Assembly (NCBI GenBank): GCA_963931865.1
Contig: OZ007506.1
Location: 7,532,451 to 7,596,450 of the forward strand
Source: Axinella damicornis
Lineage: Eukaryota; Porifera; Demospongiae; Axinellida; Axinellidae
Length of the DNA: 64,000 bases
Direction of reading: 5' to 3'
Positions 10,590 to 22,800 of this stretch are shown here, one piece after another; position 1 is the stretch's first letter; every line of letters begins with the position of its first letter. The position numbers and the translations under genes are program-made. The notes below the pieces were generated by a model. That model was not told where the DNA came from, made no database searches, and worked only from the letters and a program-made list of their open reading frames with translations.

Positions 10590-12090
10590 GTCTCGTCATT
10601 GGTGTGGTTCACTATCTCGGCATTGACGTAGTCAGGTATCTCGGCAATGGTGTGGTCCAGTATTTCAGCATTGGTGTGCTCTAGTATCTCGGCATTGGTG
10701 TGCTCTGGTATCTCGGCATTGGTGTGGTCCAGTATTTCAGCATTGGTGTGCTCTAGTATCTCGGCATTGGTGTGCTCTGGTATCTCGGCATTGGTGTGGT
10801 CTATCTCAGCATTGGTGTGCTCTGGTATCTCAGCATTGGTGTGGTCTGGTATCTCGGCATTGGTGTGCTCTGGTATCTCAGCATTGGTGTGCTCTGGTAT
10901 CTCGGCATTGGTGTGGTCTGGTATCTCGGCATTGGTGTGGTCTGGTATCTCGGCATTGGTGTGGTCTGGTATCTCGGCATTGGTGTGGTCGGGTATCTCG
11001 GCATTGGTGTGCTCTGGTATCTCGGCATTGGTGTGCTCTGGTATCTCGGCATTGGTGTGGTCTGGTATCTCGGCATTGGTGTGCTCTGGTATCTCAGCAT
11101 TGGTGTGCTCTGGTATCTCGGCATTGGTGTGGTCTGGTATCTCGGCATTGGTGTGGTCTGGTATCTCGGCATTGGTGTGGTCTGGTATCTCGGCATTGGT
11201 GTGGTCGGGTATCTCGGCATTGGTGTGCTCTGGTATCTCGGCATTGGTGTGCTCTGGTATCTCGGCATTGGTGTGGTCTGGTATCTCGGCATTGGTGTGC
11301 TCAGGTATCTCGGCATTGGTGTGGTCTGGTATCTCGGCATTGGTGTGGTCTGGTATCTCAGCATTGGTGTGGTCTGGTATCTCGGCATTGGTGTGGTCTG
11401 GTATCTTGGCATTGGTGTGCTCTGGTACCTTGGCATTGGTGTGCTCTGATATCTCGGCATTGGTGTGGTCTGGTATCTCGACATTGGTGTGCTCTGGTAT
11501 CTCAGCATTGGTGTGCTCTGGTATCTCGGCATTGGTGTGCTCTGGTATCTCGGCATTGGTGTGGTCTGGTATCTCGGCATTGGTGTGCTCTGGTATCTCG
11601 GCATTGGTGTGCTCTGGTATCTCGGCATTGGTGTGGTCTGGTATCTCAGCATTGGTGTGGTCTGGTATCCCAGCATTGGTGTGGTTAACTATCTCGGCAT
11701 TGACGTAGTCAGGTGTCTCGGCATTGGTGTGGTCTGGTATCTCGGCATTGGTGTGCTCTGGTATCTCGGCATTGGTGTGGTTCACTATTTCGGCATTGAC
11801 GTAGTCAGGTATCTCGGCATTGGTGTGGTCTGGTATCTCGGCATTGGTGTGGTCCAGTATCTCAGCAATGGTGTGGTCTGGTATCTCGGCATTGGTGTGC
11901 TCTGGTATCTCGGCATTGGTGTGGTCCAGTATCTCAGCAATGGTGTGGTCTGGTATCTCGGCATTGGTGTGCTCTGGTATCTCGGCATTGGTGTGGTCCA
12001 GTATCTCAGGAACGGTGTGGTCTGGTATCTCGGCATTGGTGTGCTCTGGTATCTCGGCATTGGTGTGGTCTATCTCGGTGGTCTGGTATC
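10590..12090 (-). repeat. 24-bp minisatellite inside a PTP D2 exon
   Basis: About 60 copies of a 24-bp unit read, on the minus strand, as the octapeptide EIPDHTNA with variants [16 protein letters not shown] and EIVNHTNA. Because 24 is a multiple of three and the unit lacks stops, long frames are open on both strands, and these are artefacts of the repeat. At the upstream edge the exon reads [15 protein letters not shown], and at the downstream edge DIPDYINASFANI, which is the D-Y-I-N-A-S motif of a PTP domain. The unit therefore appears to have been copied out of the domain's own codons for EIPDYINA. An 8-bp loss at the first unit and a 2-bp gain in the last unit put the array out of frame with the flanks. 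The first stop in the domain frame is at 12006-12008. Confidence 0.85.
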
Positions 12091-15000
12091 TCTGCCTTGA
12101 GTAACACCCTCCACTTGTCAGCTGTGTAAGGAAAGAGAAAGAATTATGCATGGTGCCAATCTAGGAACCATCATAAATTCAAGCTGGAGTTAATGCACAT
12201 ACATGTACATGGGAGGTATTCACTGTTCCTATTCTTCTGGGGGTACCTAACGGCAGTGCCCATGATGACTTCAGTAGGTTTAGGAGACAACTGACCCAGA
12301 ACCTGTTACAGTTATATTGCAACAAAAAATAAATTATGTTAGTATAAAGTTGTGAAATTAAAACAGCAACCACGTAGCTACTGCTATACTCATAACAATC
12401 GTGTCTGCCCCCATCAATCTACATAGTAATACGGTTTTCATCTGTACGCCACTCCTCTGAGCATGTGCAGTTACGTAGTACACCAATGCGGCTACTATTG
12501 ACCATGCACTTTCTGCAATTAATACCATTGTGCAAACAACTGCGCTGCTGCTGTTGGAGAAGGGGATCAAGGGGGGGGGGGGGGGGGGGGGGTAGTTCGG
12601 CTTGGAAATTAGATACTGACTATGGGGTGGGGTCCGGCTAGTTAGTAATAATGACTTCACTACAGTTATGCTATCTCTTTTACATGAAACTGTGTCTCAA
12701 ATCCCGTCCTTCCTGACTGCTCGTCCCTCTGTCCCAGAGTCTTGACAGCATTCCTCAGGTCCAATGGTTGTATCCGTGTGTGTCCACAGATAAAAGACTC
12801 CAGGACAGCATCGTGAATGAAACTGTACTGATACTGATCATTTGAGAATGTGTGTAGTGTGGAGGAATACATACTCCATAGAAATCCAAAACATGTACGT
12901 ACAAATGTAGAAACCAACATGGCTATTGCAGTAGGTTTGCCTGCTTACATCTGCCACGACCATGTGCATCCGCTGCCTCCTCATCTTGAATACAATTGAA
13001 GGAATGTCTACAGCACCCTCTCGGGCTCCCTGCTCTAGAGCCATGTCAATTGCAATCAGGGTACCAGTCCTCCCCACACCAGAACTGCAAGAGAACATGC
13101 ATGTCATTACAATTTTTCATGACATCATTATGTAAAGTGTGCTTATGATCTAGAGTACTGCCATGCACAATTGTACCTGCAGTGAACAAGCAGTGGTCCC
13201 TTGGAGGATGTGTGCTTGGTATTCACTTGGTGCAGGAAGTTCAAGAGGGATCCAGCATTCTCAGGCACTCCATAGTGAGGCCAGGCTGTGAACTGGAACT
13301 GGATGATCCTCCGAGAATCGAAGCAATTCTTTTCCAAATGCTTTGGAAAAGAGAGAGGGAGGAGGACAGATGGGTGGTTGGGGGGGGGGGGGATTGGGAC
13401 AGGAGTTTCAGAGAAGGTGTGAGGTCGGAAGAAGGGGGCCAAAAGAGGTTGGGAAACAATGATATTTCCTAGCAACTCAAAGCTCGCAGTGTGGTAAGAG
13501 AAGATATTAACAAAAAAGAACTCACCATAATGTGCAGCGTTCTGATTGTGTAGTCAGCAAACACCTGCTGATCTGCAAGTGTGACTCTGAGTGGCCCTAC
13601 ATACTGCATACGGCCCTGCTCCGGCCAGTACTGCTCACACTTCCTCTGACCCTCCTCCTCAACCTTGGTGAGCATCACAATGATCTCCACCTTCTCCTGC
13701 CACAAAAGCCACCAGAAATCAGTCACAGTTATTGGGAGGGGACCTGAAGGGGAATAGGATTCCATAAATGTTTGCTGCTTGTGGCAACATGAATACCATT
13801 ATGTGAACCTTGGGTGGCAATGTATTTTCGTGGCCTCATATAACCCTAAAAATGAGAGAAGAATACCGTTATCGTCGCCTGTTATTGATTGTGACACAAA
13901 TAAACTTGCATTAATACGGGAAGCATTGATGTAATTGTGCTGGGGGTTCACATCGTCAGCAATAGGACTCAAGACAATACGATTGTCATCATCTGTAGCA
14001 ACAGACAAACAGCAGATAATAACAGCAGTAACTAATTAACTGCAGGTATATACAAAGATTGGCGTACATGGGACAACGTTGTGGGATCGATTCCGGTAGA
14101 TGTTGTCCACGTTCGAAGCAATTTGTACATTGTGCCCGCTCTCCCCTGTTGGTAAGGCCTGCAGAGTGGAAACCATCTGAAATTACACAACATCTTCTTG
14201 GACTGGCAGTTTACTAGTGACCAGTACCAAGAATTGGCTGGTGAGTACTGCTGCATTGTTCCGGGCATGGAGGGAGAACACATAGTCTCCAAACTTGTCT
14301 ACTTCAACTCGTTTGCTCACGACTGCTGGATCACGTTGGAGCTCCTTCCACTCACTCCCAGTGTGGACTACCAGCTCTGTGGTACCCTCCACCTTACCTA
14401 CTACATTGGTTGCAGTGAAGTGGTAGCTGCCAGTGTGCTTGAGCTTCGCACTCATAAAGGTAAGTGAGCCCTCCTGCTCAACGTTAGTGTCATGGTCGGA
14501 CTCCACCATTCTCCCGCTGTTGAACCAAGTGATGGTGGGCTTTGGTATACCTGAGACCTTAAGCTTCAATGTCGCATCCTCCCCTTGACAAGCATGAATC
14601 ACCTTGCTGTACTCTTCAACAACTGGCTCGATGACTGCAGTGTGAAAGCAGTGGATACCCATATTTCAAGTAGCATTATTTAATGTCTATCATTTGCATA
14701 CCAATCCTTACATTTCACAGCTTCATAATAATTGTTGTCCACATCTTCATCACTACTTGCACAGCTGTCTGAATTGCAATCAGCCTCATGTTCGGCATTT
14801 ACATTAGCTAGTTCAACTTGAGCATGACTGGAAAATCCACTTTTTATCTGTTTGTGCCACCTGGAATTGAAATATACTGAATAAATATGACCGCTATACC
14901 AGAAGCTGTGCATACAGGCCAGTGTAGCTGTAAAGTAGCCTCGTTCCCAGGCCTTTTCACCCCAGCGTTTGTCGCTCCGCATTAGTACTGCAAGCGACAA

Positions 15001-17924
15001 ACGCTGGGGTGAGAAAGCCTGGGAATGAGGCTAGCTATAAAGTGCTCGAGTTAGAGATGAGCACATGTGTAAGGGAGTGTGTGTGTGTATTCAGGTATAT
15101 AATATTATATGTTCCTGCACTGTCTTCAATGTGTGTGTGTGTGTTTGTACCTTATCACCAGCACCAGTATCATGGCAATCAGAACAGCAACAGCTCCTGC
15201 ACCAATGAACGCTGCTACTATGATGATAGAGCTAGCTATGCCTGGAGGTCCACAAGAAGGGGACGGATGCAGACTAACTGAGTCACTTTCCATGTTGAGG
15301 TGGCTGCTCTCATGTCCGTATACAACGACTGCAACAGTGATTGTATAACTGGTATCACACTGAAGACCAGTGAGGTCAGTTGAAGTGGCATTTGATTTCA
15401 CCCGCACAGATGAGACACCACCACCTTGTGGTTGGTATCTCACGTAAGTATGAGTATAACAGCTAGTTAGGTTTTCTGATTGTCTCCACTGCCAAGTGAC
15501 TCTTGCACGTGTAGTATTCATTAGCCTAGCATCCACTCCAACTGGATATTTCACATGGCTTGGTGATCCTGTGGGGGGATTAAAAGTTGTCAACCTATGT
15601 AGCTATATTAGTAGCTGTGGGCACATTTGATCTATTTGAGCTATTTAATTATTACGCCTTATTAGCATGAGGCACATAATTGTGCACGCGCTACTCCCAC
15701 GTCGCACTTGTATGCATTTATACACGTATTTATGTGTGCATTTATGTACGTCTGTCTGTTACATTTTTCGTATCATGTAGTAGCACATGGCGCTCCGTGT
15801 CTGCAGTCGTTGTGTGATGGAGGACTTGGAGGACAGAGGACGACTGGCTAGGGAATGACTGTTCAACAGTGAGATACAGATGACAGGTCAACACAGACAG
15901 AAGGTAACTTGCGCACCAGCAGCAGAGCGACACACCTCACTTGCTGACCCGTGAGAGGATAGGCAAAGGGCATCCAAGCATCGTTGACCATGAGGACAGG
16001 AGAGGTGCTGGGCAAAGGACATCCGAGTGTCGTTCTAGGGAATCTCTTCCCCAAATGTGAGCTTTTTTTGAGTGTACCTCACACAAGAGACCCCAGAGCA
16101 GAGGTTACTACACTTGACTTCGCTTCGCTATCTCCAACTCCACTTCATTCATGTTCCGTGTGAGGCACTTATGTACGTGCGGATGCCTAGTTAGTTGCGT
16201 ATTCTCAAAACCTTGATTTAAAGCGCATGCAAACATAGTATTCTTTGCTAGCTGTCTTCATTGCTGGCATTGTAGAACTGATATAGAGAAACATATTGCT
16301 GATGGATAAAAGAATTTTGCAACAGCAGGCCTGTAGCCAGGGGGAATTTGTGCATGGAACCGGGCCCTAGATTGTGGCATGTGCATTGAGCACGTATTAC
16401 ACAACAACATGTAAAAGAGTATAACTACCTCAATTTCAACCAGCCCACTAGAGCGAATATCAGGCACAAGGACATTGGAGCCCCTACAGCAGGCCCAGCC
16501 ATGGCTGTACAGGTTTTGACCTTGCAAAAAAATATCTATCGCATGTATAGATACGAAAGTGCGAGCGCTTGAGCAAGACCAGCGCAGTCCATAGTCTTGC
16601 TCCCACCGGGACCTGCAATCCTCGTACATCTGGAACTTGCAGTGCAAAGCACAAAGGTGCCACGAGAGCCCATCCTGATAACTGAAAATTGAAGGTGAAA
16701 TTTTTTTTCTATGTGCCAATCTAACATTGGCCGGACAGGTTTCTTTTTGCTTCCTACGGCCCTGAGATTAGTGGCTGGCCATGGGCTTGAACAGAGAGTT
16801 TATTAATCCTACTATGCTTGTGAGTGCATACTATTCTCTTGGCATAATCTGTCAAGACCCAGATAAACATGTGGGCACTAGAGCCCAAGTTCTTTCGCTA
16901 GTGTTTTTCAGTCTCTATAACACTTAAACATCCACAATTTCTGTTCCTTGTCATTGCTGGGCTTGAAACTGCTACCACAGGCATTTTCAACCACCCTAAG
17001 CAGATACGTGAATCTAACCACACCCACCAATTAACAAACTTGCAATCAAGTCTCCTGGGAAATGCCAACCTGCCGTAGCTGGAAATAACGGGCCATTAAG
17101 GTTATGGGATACTCGTGCGCGCGCTGTGCGAAATGTATTGGGAAGTCTATGCTTAAGCTCGCTAGCTAACCAAGAATCTCTGATACGAACAGAGTGAGCA
17201 ACTTGATTCTGGAGGTGGAGGTATGCTGTCACAAGGTGCTGGGCATGACGGAAGCTTTTACCGATATGCTGTATAGCCGTGCAAAACGAGCAGTTCAGTT
17301 CACCAAAAAGCCGTATTTACCGCTTTTCTTGAGCGAGACAGCAGATAAATTTGCCAGGGATTATGCTATCAAAAAAAGCCTTCGTCATGCCCTGCACCTT
17401 GTGACAGCGTACCTCCGCCGCCAGAATCAAGTTGCTCACGCTCTTCGTATCAGAGATTTTTAGTATAGATTTCCCAATAGCTACATTTCGCACGGTGTGC
17501 GCACGAGTATCCTGTAACCTTAACTGGCTGGAAATGGAGGCCATTTATCTACAAGTCTTGTTTCTAAGTCCATTTATGCCAAAAAATGCCCTCCTACTAG
17601 CAATCAAGGCCTTTCTACAGTGGAGCCCAGACATGGTCACGCTGCTTGCATCCTCCTACCTCACCCTTTCTGCTCAAGCAGAACCTAAGTCCAAGGACAT
17701 TGCTGGATGTGATATCACAACACTGAAAGTCTCAGTGACGCATATGCGTATGCGCTAAGGGCCTAAAGGGAAATTAACCACATGACATTAACCAATGACT
17801 TGTCACCTGATTAACATGAATGCTTACCTCTGGGTTCACAGATCTGCCCTCCAGCAATTATCCAGCAGCTGCCAAACAACAACACAGCTGGCAAGAGGAA
17901 ATTCAACCATAGTAGAGTCTTCAT
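12006..17924 (-). CDS. Receptor-type protein tyrosine phosphatase (FN3-TM-Ig-PTP)
   Basis: Thirteen phase-matched exons: 17828-17924, 15151-15568, 14712-14860, 14228-14634, 14068-14176, 13910-13992, 13809-13845, 13526-13743, 13177-13328, 12949-13084, 12684-12833, 12209-12302, 12121-12006 (stop in the minisatellite); about 721 residues. The first exon encodes a signal peptide ([17 protein letters not shown]..). The second encodes one fibronectin III-like domain and a membrane span ([17 protein letters not shown]..). A ~50-residue acidic juxtamembrane segment with NNYYEAV follows. Then comes an I-set Ig domain ([10 protein letters not shown]...GSYHFTATN), then phosphatase D1 with [51 protein letters not shown] and the signature [11 protein letters not shown]2 begins [21 protein letters not shown] and is then broken. 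Oddities: WPH instead of WPD, Ig on the cytosolic side without its cysteine pair, and a GC-AG intron after INASRIN. The exon joins are inference from phase and motif continuity. Confidence 0.8.
12566..12592. repeat. Poly-G run in phosphatase intron
   Basis: An uninterrupted run of 20 or more G residues lies in the intron between the exons at 12209-12302 and 12684-12833. It could form quadruplex structure or be an assembly-sensitive spot. Confidence 0.9.
14936..15033. mobile_element. TAGCCTCGTTCCC foldback, short form
   Basis: A near-perfect palindrome of 98 bp starts TAGCCTCGTTCCCAGGCC and ends GCCTGGGAATGAGGCTA, with the inner arms 'ccccagcgtttgtcgct' / 'agcgacaaacgctgggg'. It has TA at each end. 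It lies in the phosphatase intron between the FN3-TM exon and the juxtamembrane exon. At least a dozen relatives occur across the window. Confidence 0.9.
15857..16172 (-). repeat. Interspersed repeat shared with 47272-47560
   Basis: In reverse complement this segment matches 47272-47560: both carry gtgcctcacacggaa, agctcacatttgg(g/t)gaagag, a 'cgggtcaacaagcga'-like block and a 'gtcgctctgctgctgg' block. It is an old dispersed element of unknown class lying in the 2.2-kb first intron of the phosphatase gene. Confidence 0.7.
17096..17523. mobile_element. TTAA-flanked inverted-repeat MITE
   Basis: Both ends are TTAA, followed by the inverted terminal sequence GGTTA(c)(t)gGGATACTCGTGCGC. The arms extend about 130-150 bp (acttgattctgg / ccagaatcaagt are internal landmarks), and about 130 bp of loop separates them. 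TTAA target sites are typical of piggyBac-like elements, though the terminal bases differ from classic piggyBac. It lies just below the signal-peptide exon, in the first intron of the phosphatase. Confidence 0.75.
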
Positions 17925-18142
17925 CTTGTTTCTGCAATTTCAGAATTCACTCTGACGAACCTAATTGTGAGCCTGGGGTAATCAGATTGTCATACTCAAG
18001 GTATACATATACAACTGTATAATTATACTGAACAGACATTGACAATAAAAAAACAACAAAATGCATGGAGCCAGTTTTGATGGTAAAATAAGTATGCACA
18101 TAACCATATGCTAGGTGTTATCCAATATATGTCCATATATGG

Positions 18143-19267
18143 CTAGACAAGGTAGCTTTTGCGAACTGATGTTGCACTACAAAACATGTTGCGTGGTTGC
18201 TTCAACATCCTGGTTACAGACAATCTGAAGAGGCGGTGTAAGTATAAGCACATGGCAACCTGAGAGGAAGCTGGCCAAGTCTTACGTACAACCATAATCC
18301 TACAGATCTTTGAGTGAAAAGGTTTCATCATACCTAGAAATACAATTACATGTAGTAATTCCAATTCAAATGATACTATACTTTCTTTGTTAATTAAAGA
18401 ACAACAACCCATCTGTTCGTTGTCAGCTTGTTGGTCGTTGAGGCACTGCACATTTAGCTAGCTACACAAGAACAGCCAGGCTGTCACTCAGGAAGAACTT
18501 CAAGAGTAGTTGTACGAAACCTGCATGCTATCTCATAGGATGATAGTGCAAGCCTTAGAATTCAGTTGTTATTCTGAATGCAGAAATAAGTCATCAGAAT
18601 CAAACACTATATAGGGAGCTGAAACCACTGAGAACAAGGCTACTATTTTATCTGCACACGCACAAACCAAATCATTGAACAACTCAACATAGTGAAGGTT
18701 TGAATCAATATATTCGGAACTTCAAATTCACTTGAAAATATCTTTCTTCCAAGATTAAAGTCAGGTTCACAGATCAATAATAATCAGATTGTACAATGTA
18801 TATATAGTAACCACACCACAAACCATTGTACACAGAAGCCTGGTATCCTGGCCTTGTACAGAACTGTACTAAGGCTTGGCTTGTGGTGCTGGTATCTGCA
18901 TGAGTGGCTGGTTTGGCGTGGCAGTGACGTTGAAGTATATAATTTATACTGTTCATAGAACCATTGCATGTTGTTGCAAAATGCATCATCCATTGCCATG
19001 TCTGAATGACTATGAAGTTCCCCTTTTAGTGTGGCATTATAACTCCTAGTAAAATAGTTTCTCATCCGCTTGAAAGTCCAGATTAGGCACGCGGAGAGGA
19101 ATTTTGTTTATTTTTTGCTGTGACAGTACATGTTTAATCAGTTGATTGATTATGTGGTCTGGCAGAGCTGTTGTTCTGTCTAGTCCACCGGAGCTGTCCT
19201 CATAGTACGTCATTGCATACAAACCGTAAATAAAACGAAGCGCACGCCAGCTGAAGAGCACACACAC
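18143..19267 (-). other. Unrecognised open frames, possible exons
   Basis: Minus-strand frames at 19046-19267 (..YYEDSSGGLDRTTALPDHII..), 18784-19065 (..HSDMAMDDAFCNNMQWFYEQ..) and 18143-18451 have fairly protein-like composition and adjoin one another. I do not recognise a family, found no matching splice phase between the first two, and cannot tell a real gene from chance. They lie upstream of the phosphatase first exon and downstream of nothing recognised. Confidence 0.25.
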
Positions 19268-19847
19268 GGGGATGAGAAATTTATTTTACATGGCCTTAGC
19301 TAATCAAAATTACCATTGAATCGAAGATTGAAATACAATTATTAATGTTTGATTCACTCTAACAACTCACTGTTACTAAATTTTTTATTCCAAAAGCCAA
19401 TTTGAAGGAGCACAACTAGATCTATAACTATAGCATTTCCAGAATGCAATAACTAAACGAGCTAGCTAAAATAATAATTTAGGAATAAGAGAATGTCATC
19501 ACCAGCTGTACACAGCCACACCAGCTTCACTGACATCACAAAAATATTTTGTTCTAACACACGTAGCATCTGGCTAGCTACTTGCTGTGGAGTAACAAGC
19601 TAGCTATTTGAGCAACATGCTAGCTAACTCTCAACTAGTTGACATGCTGTTTACCTTAATCCTTGCAGGCTGGGTGTTGGCAGCCTTTTCTACTGCAAGG
19701 CAAATGCGCAGAACAAAGCAGTATGCAAGTTACAGGTTGATTATGACGTCATTGTGAGAAGCATTTGTTGATGGGTGTGGCTTGTAGCGGAAGGTGGGGC
19801 TCACTCTGCATGTGACAAAATTGTAATTAAACAGTCCAAGCTAGTCG

Positions 19848-22800
19848 ATGAACGAAAAGACTCCACTCGTGCCTCCCCACGAGACGGGAGATGAAATCTC
19901 TCGCGGTTGCTTGAGGAGGGATCACCATTCCTGCTTTCCCGCGCGGTACGTGCTGGCGTTGATGAGTGGTCTGGGGTTCGCCATACTCTACGGACTGCGG
20001 GTGACTCTCAGCGTAACAATAGTACAGATGGACAATGACACAGCCACCGTACACAACGGATCTGCCAGGGTAACGTCTATAGTATAAAGCTATAGGCCTA
20101 TAGTATCAACAAACGTCAATGGAGGTGGATGAGCAGTGAGGTCTGTTCATACTAGTTAGTCTTGGAACCGTATATAGACCCTTCACCCGGGGAGGAGGAA
20201 TGGTGTGGGCACTAGTCTCATTCCCAAACCCAAACAACCACAGCGAGGATCGCTTCCAGTATCCCTCACTACTGGAAGCGATCCTTGCTGGGGTTGTTTG
20301 GGTCTGGGAACAAGACTATCTGGGCACATGCATACATTTGAGTTGTCCTGATGGAGTGCGATTATGCATGGATATAATTAGCAATGAATGGTGATACCGT
20401 CAACTTTCCGCCCTGGGTACAACTTGGATGTAGCTAAGCACATGCACAAAAACCTTCCTTGCTACCCGTGCGAAGGGTATGGTTTTGAGACTAATAGTGA
20501 GTACCAATAATACTGTGTCTTGACACTGAGTTGCTTGTCTTTTATTTGCTGTGATTGTTAGGTCTTTGGCTGGAGTCCAAATGAGCAAGGCAAGTAATGT
20601 TCGAAATCATAGTGTGCGGGTATAATTTTGAGCATAGTAAGTACTAGTCTTGCGTGGACGTCAGACACTGTTCCGCACTAGTCTCATTCCCAGTCTCAAA
20701 CAACCCTAGCAAGGATTGCTTCCAGTATCGCCAGCGGGGAGGAGGGTTTGGTGACTTGAGCTGGGGTAACATGGATCTTCGGAATGTTGACAGTGCTCAT
20801 GTGACACTTGTATAAAATACTAGGTACAGGTACTATAGTTGCACTGTTCATTTGTTCATGGGTGGTTATAAGCACTCAAGTGTTGTCGCTGCGTGTGACA
20901 TTACAGTGCTGCTTGATGAGATGGTTGACTGCCATGATCGTCAGATTCTGCATTTATCTAGCTACTTGCCATATGCCATAGCAGCATCAATCGTTTCACT
21001 AGTCTGGGCTGCCATCTTTAGAAGATATTCATCCTGAGAGCACTCTATATCAACAAAAAATGTTTACGGCTGAATGCAATAATTAATGAGTACGCCTGCA
21101 TTCCAGGAGTAGAGTCTAGATCCGCGGATCCTCTTTCCCTGCGAATGATACTGCAGCGATCCTCACTGGGGTTGATTGTGTCTGGGAACAAGACTAGCTC
21201 CGCACCGAAGTGGGAACAGGGTCTGGCCACACAAGACTAAGCAGGTAGCAAGTGACTAAAGTAGCTTATAAATCTACCTGCATAACATAAGGCTTACTCT
21301 GCATTTCTTTATACCCATGGCATATGTAACATCCTACTAGTATATCTGCATGCCAGTCATGAAGCTTACAATTTAATGCTGGCATGGCATGATTGGGCAA
21401 CATATTTGCCAATGTCTAAGTGGTGGTCAGAGCAGAAGCATTAGCGATTCAAGATTATTATTGTACATCTACATCTTTCCTGCATAGGCTTGGCACTGGC
21501 AGCTTTCTCTTATGGTTTTCTGGTAACCCAGATCCCTGGTGGCTGGCTAGCACAGAGGGTGGGGGGGAAGTGGGTGTATGGGGTGGGAGTGTTGATGACA
21601 TCCTTGATCACACTGTTGACCCCCCTGGCTACCGATGTCAGTATCTGGTTGCTGGTGGCGGTCCGTGTGCTGGAAGGGTTGTTTGAAGTGAGTCAGTAGT
21701 ATGGAACTTGGGTTACACTGCCCTGGGAATTGAGACTGCACAAAGGGAACTGCATGCTTAGTGTGTTTGTACATGCATGGCATGCATCGGGAATCCTTTA
21801 CTGCAACTTCATCTGTCCCTCCCATTTATTGAGTGCATGCACTTGCATTTCAAACGTTAGTTTTACACCTTTGTGTACATATAATTGTGCACACGTATAT
21901 TATACTTCCTGCTAACTTGTGTAGGGTGTGACGTATCCAGCAATGTTCACCATGTGGGGGAAATGGGCTCCACCACTGGAGAGAACCAAATTATCTACCA
22001 TCGGTTTTGCTGGTACATTCAATTGGTGTCAATCAGTCAATCTATTTTTGGTTTAGTTCAAGTACTACAATCACATTTTTCTCTGATCCTTGGCAGGATC
22101 CAGTGTAGGCAATGTCATATCGTTCCCCGTCTCTGCTGTCCTGAGTCAGTACGGCTTTGATGGTGGATGGCCATCAGTGTTCTATGTATTTGGTAAGTAT
22201 ATGCAGTGCATATACTATATTATACAGTGCATGGTGCTGGTCCAGGCTTGATTTCTGATCAAAGGAAATGTAACAGAATAGAGTAGTACTGCACCAATCA
22301 GCATTGTTCAACAATTAAATTCAGGATTGTTGCTAATGAAGTGAAGGCATTGGATGTTTGCATGGGCCATCATATTTGACATAGCCAAGATTAGTGCTAC
22401 AGCAAACGTACGTGTGATCTGACAAGTCTTGCTGTTTACGTTGTACTTTATATTTGACATGCCTTCCATGTTTTGCTCTTGTTTTGTTTTACTAGTCAAC
22501 ACTATGAAAAGTAGTGTGTTGCTTGACTGATTTGGTAACTCAAGGAACACAGCATATTTTGTCTTCTACCACAGTGCGTGGGCGTTCCTTTGATGTACCG
22601 CGGAGGATAAATCGCATAACCTCTGCTATGACGTCATAGCGGAGGTTATGCAATTTATCCTCCGCGGTACATCAAAGGATCGCCACGCTGTGCTGAGAAT
22701 CAGAGTGTTGTAGCTGTCTAGCAGCCGGATCCAGTTACTAACTTGACTTGGAGGTTATGTCTGTGGTAGAAGCCGGATCTACTACGTCGACTCGGAGGTT

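Noticed and set aside
10647..11708. Plus-strand 353-codon frame of VWSGISAL repeats
   Set aside because: It is the antisense reading of the 24-bp minisatellite. All frames are open because the unit lacks stops, and the minus strand links to real PTP D2 codons.
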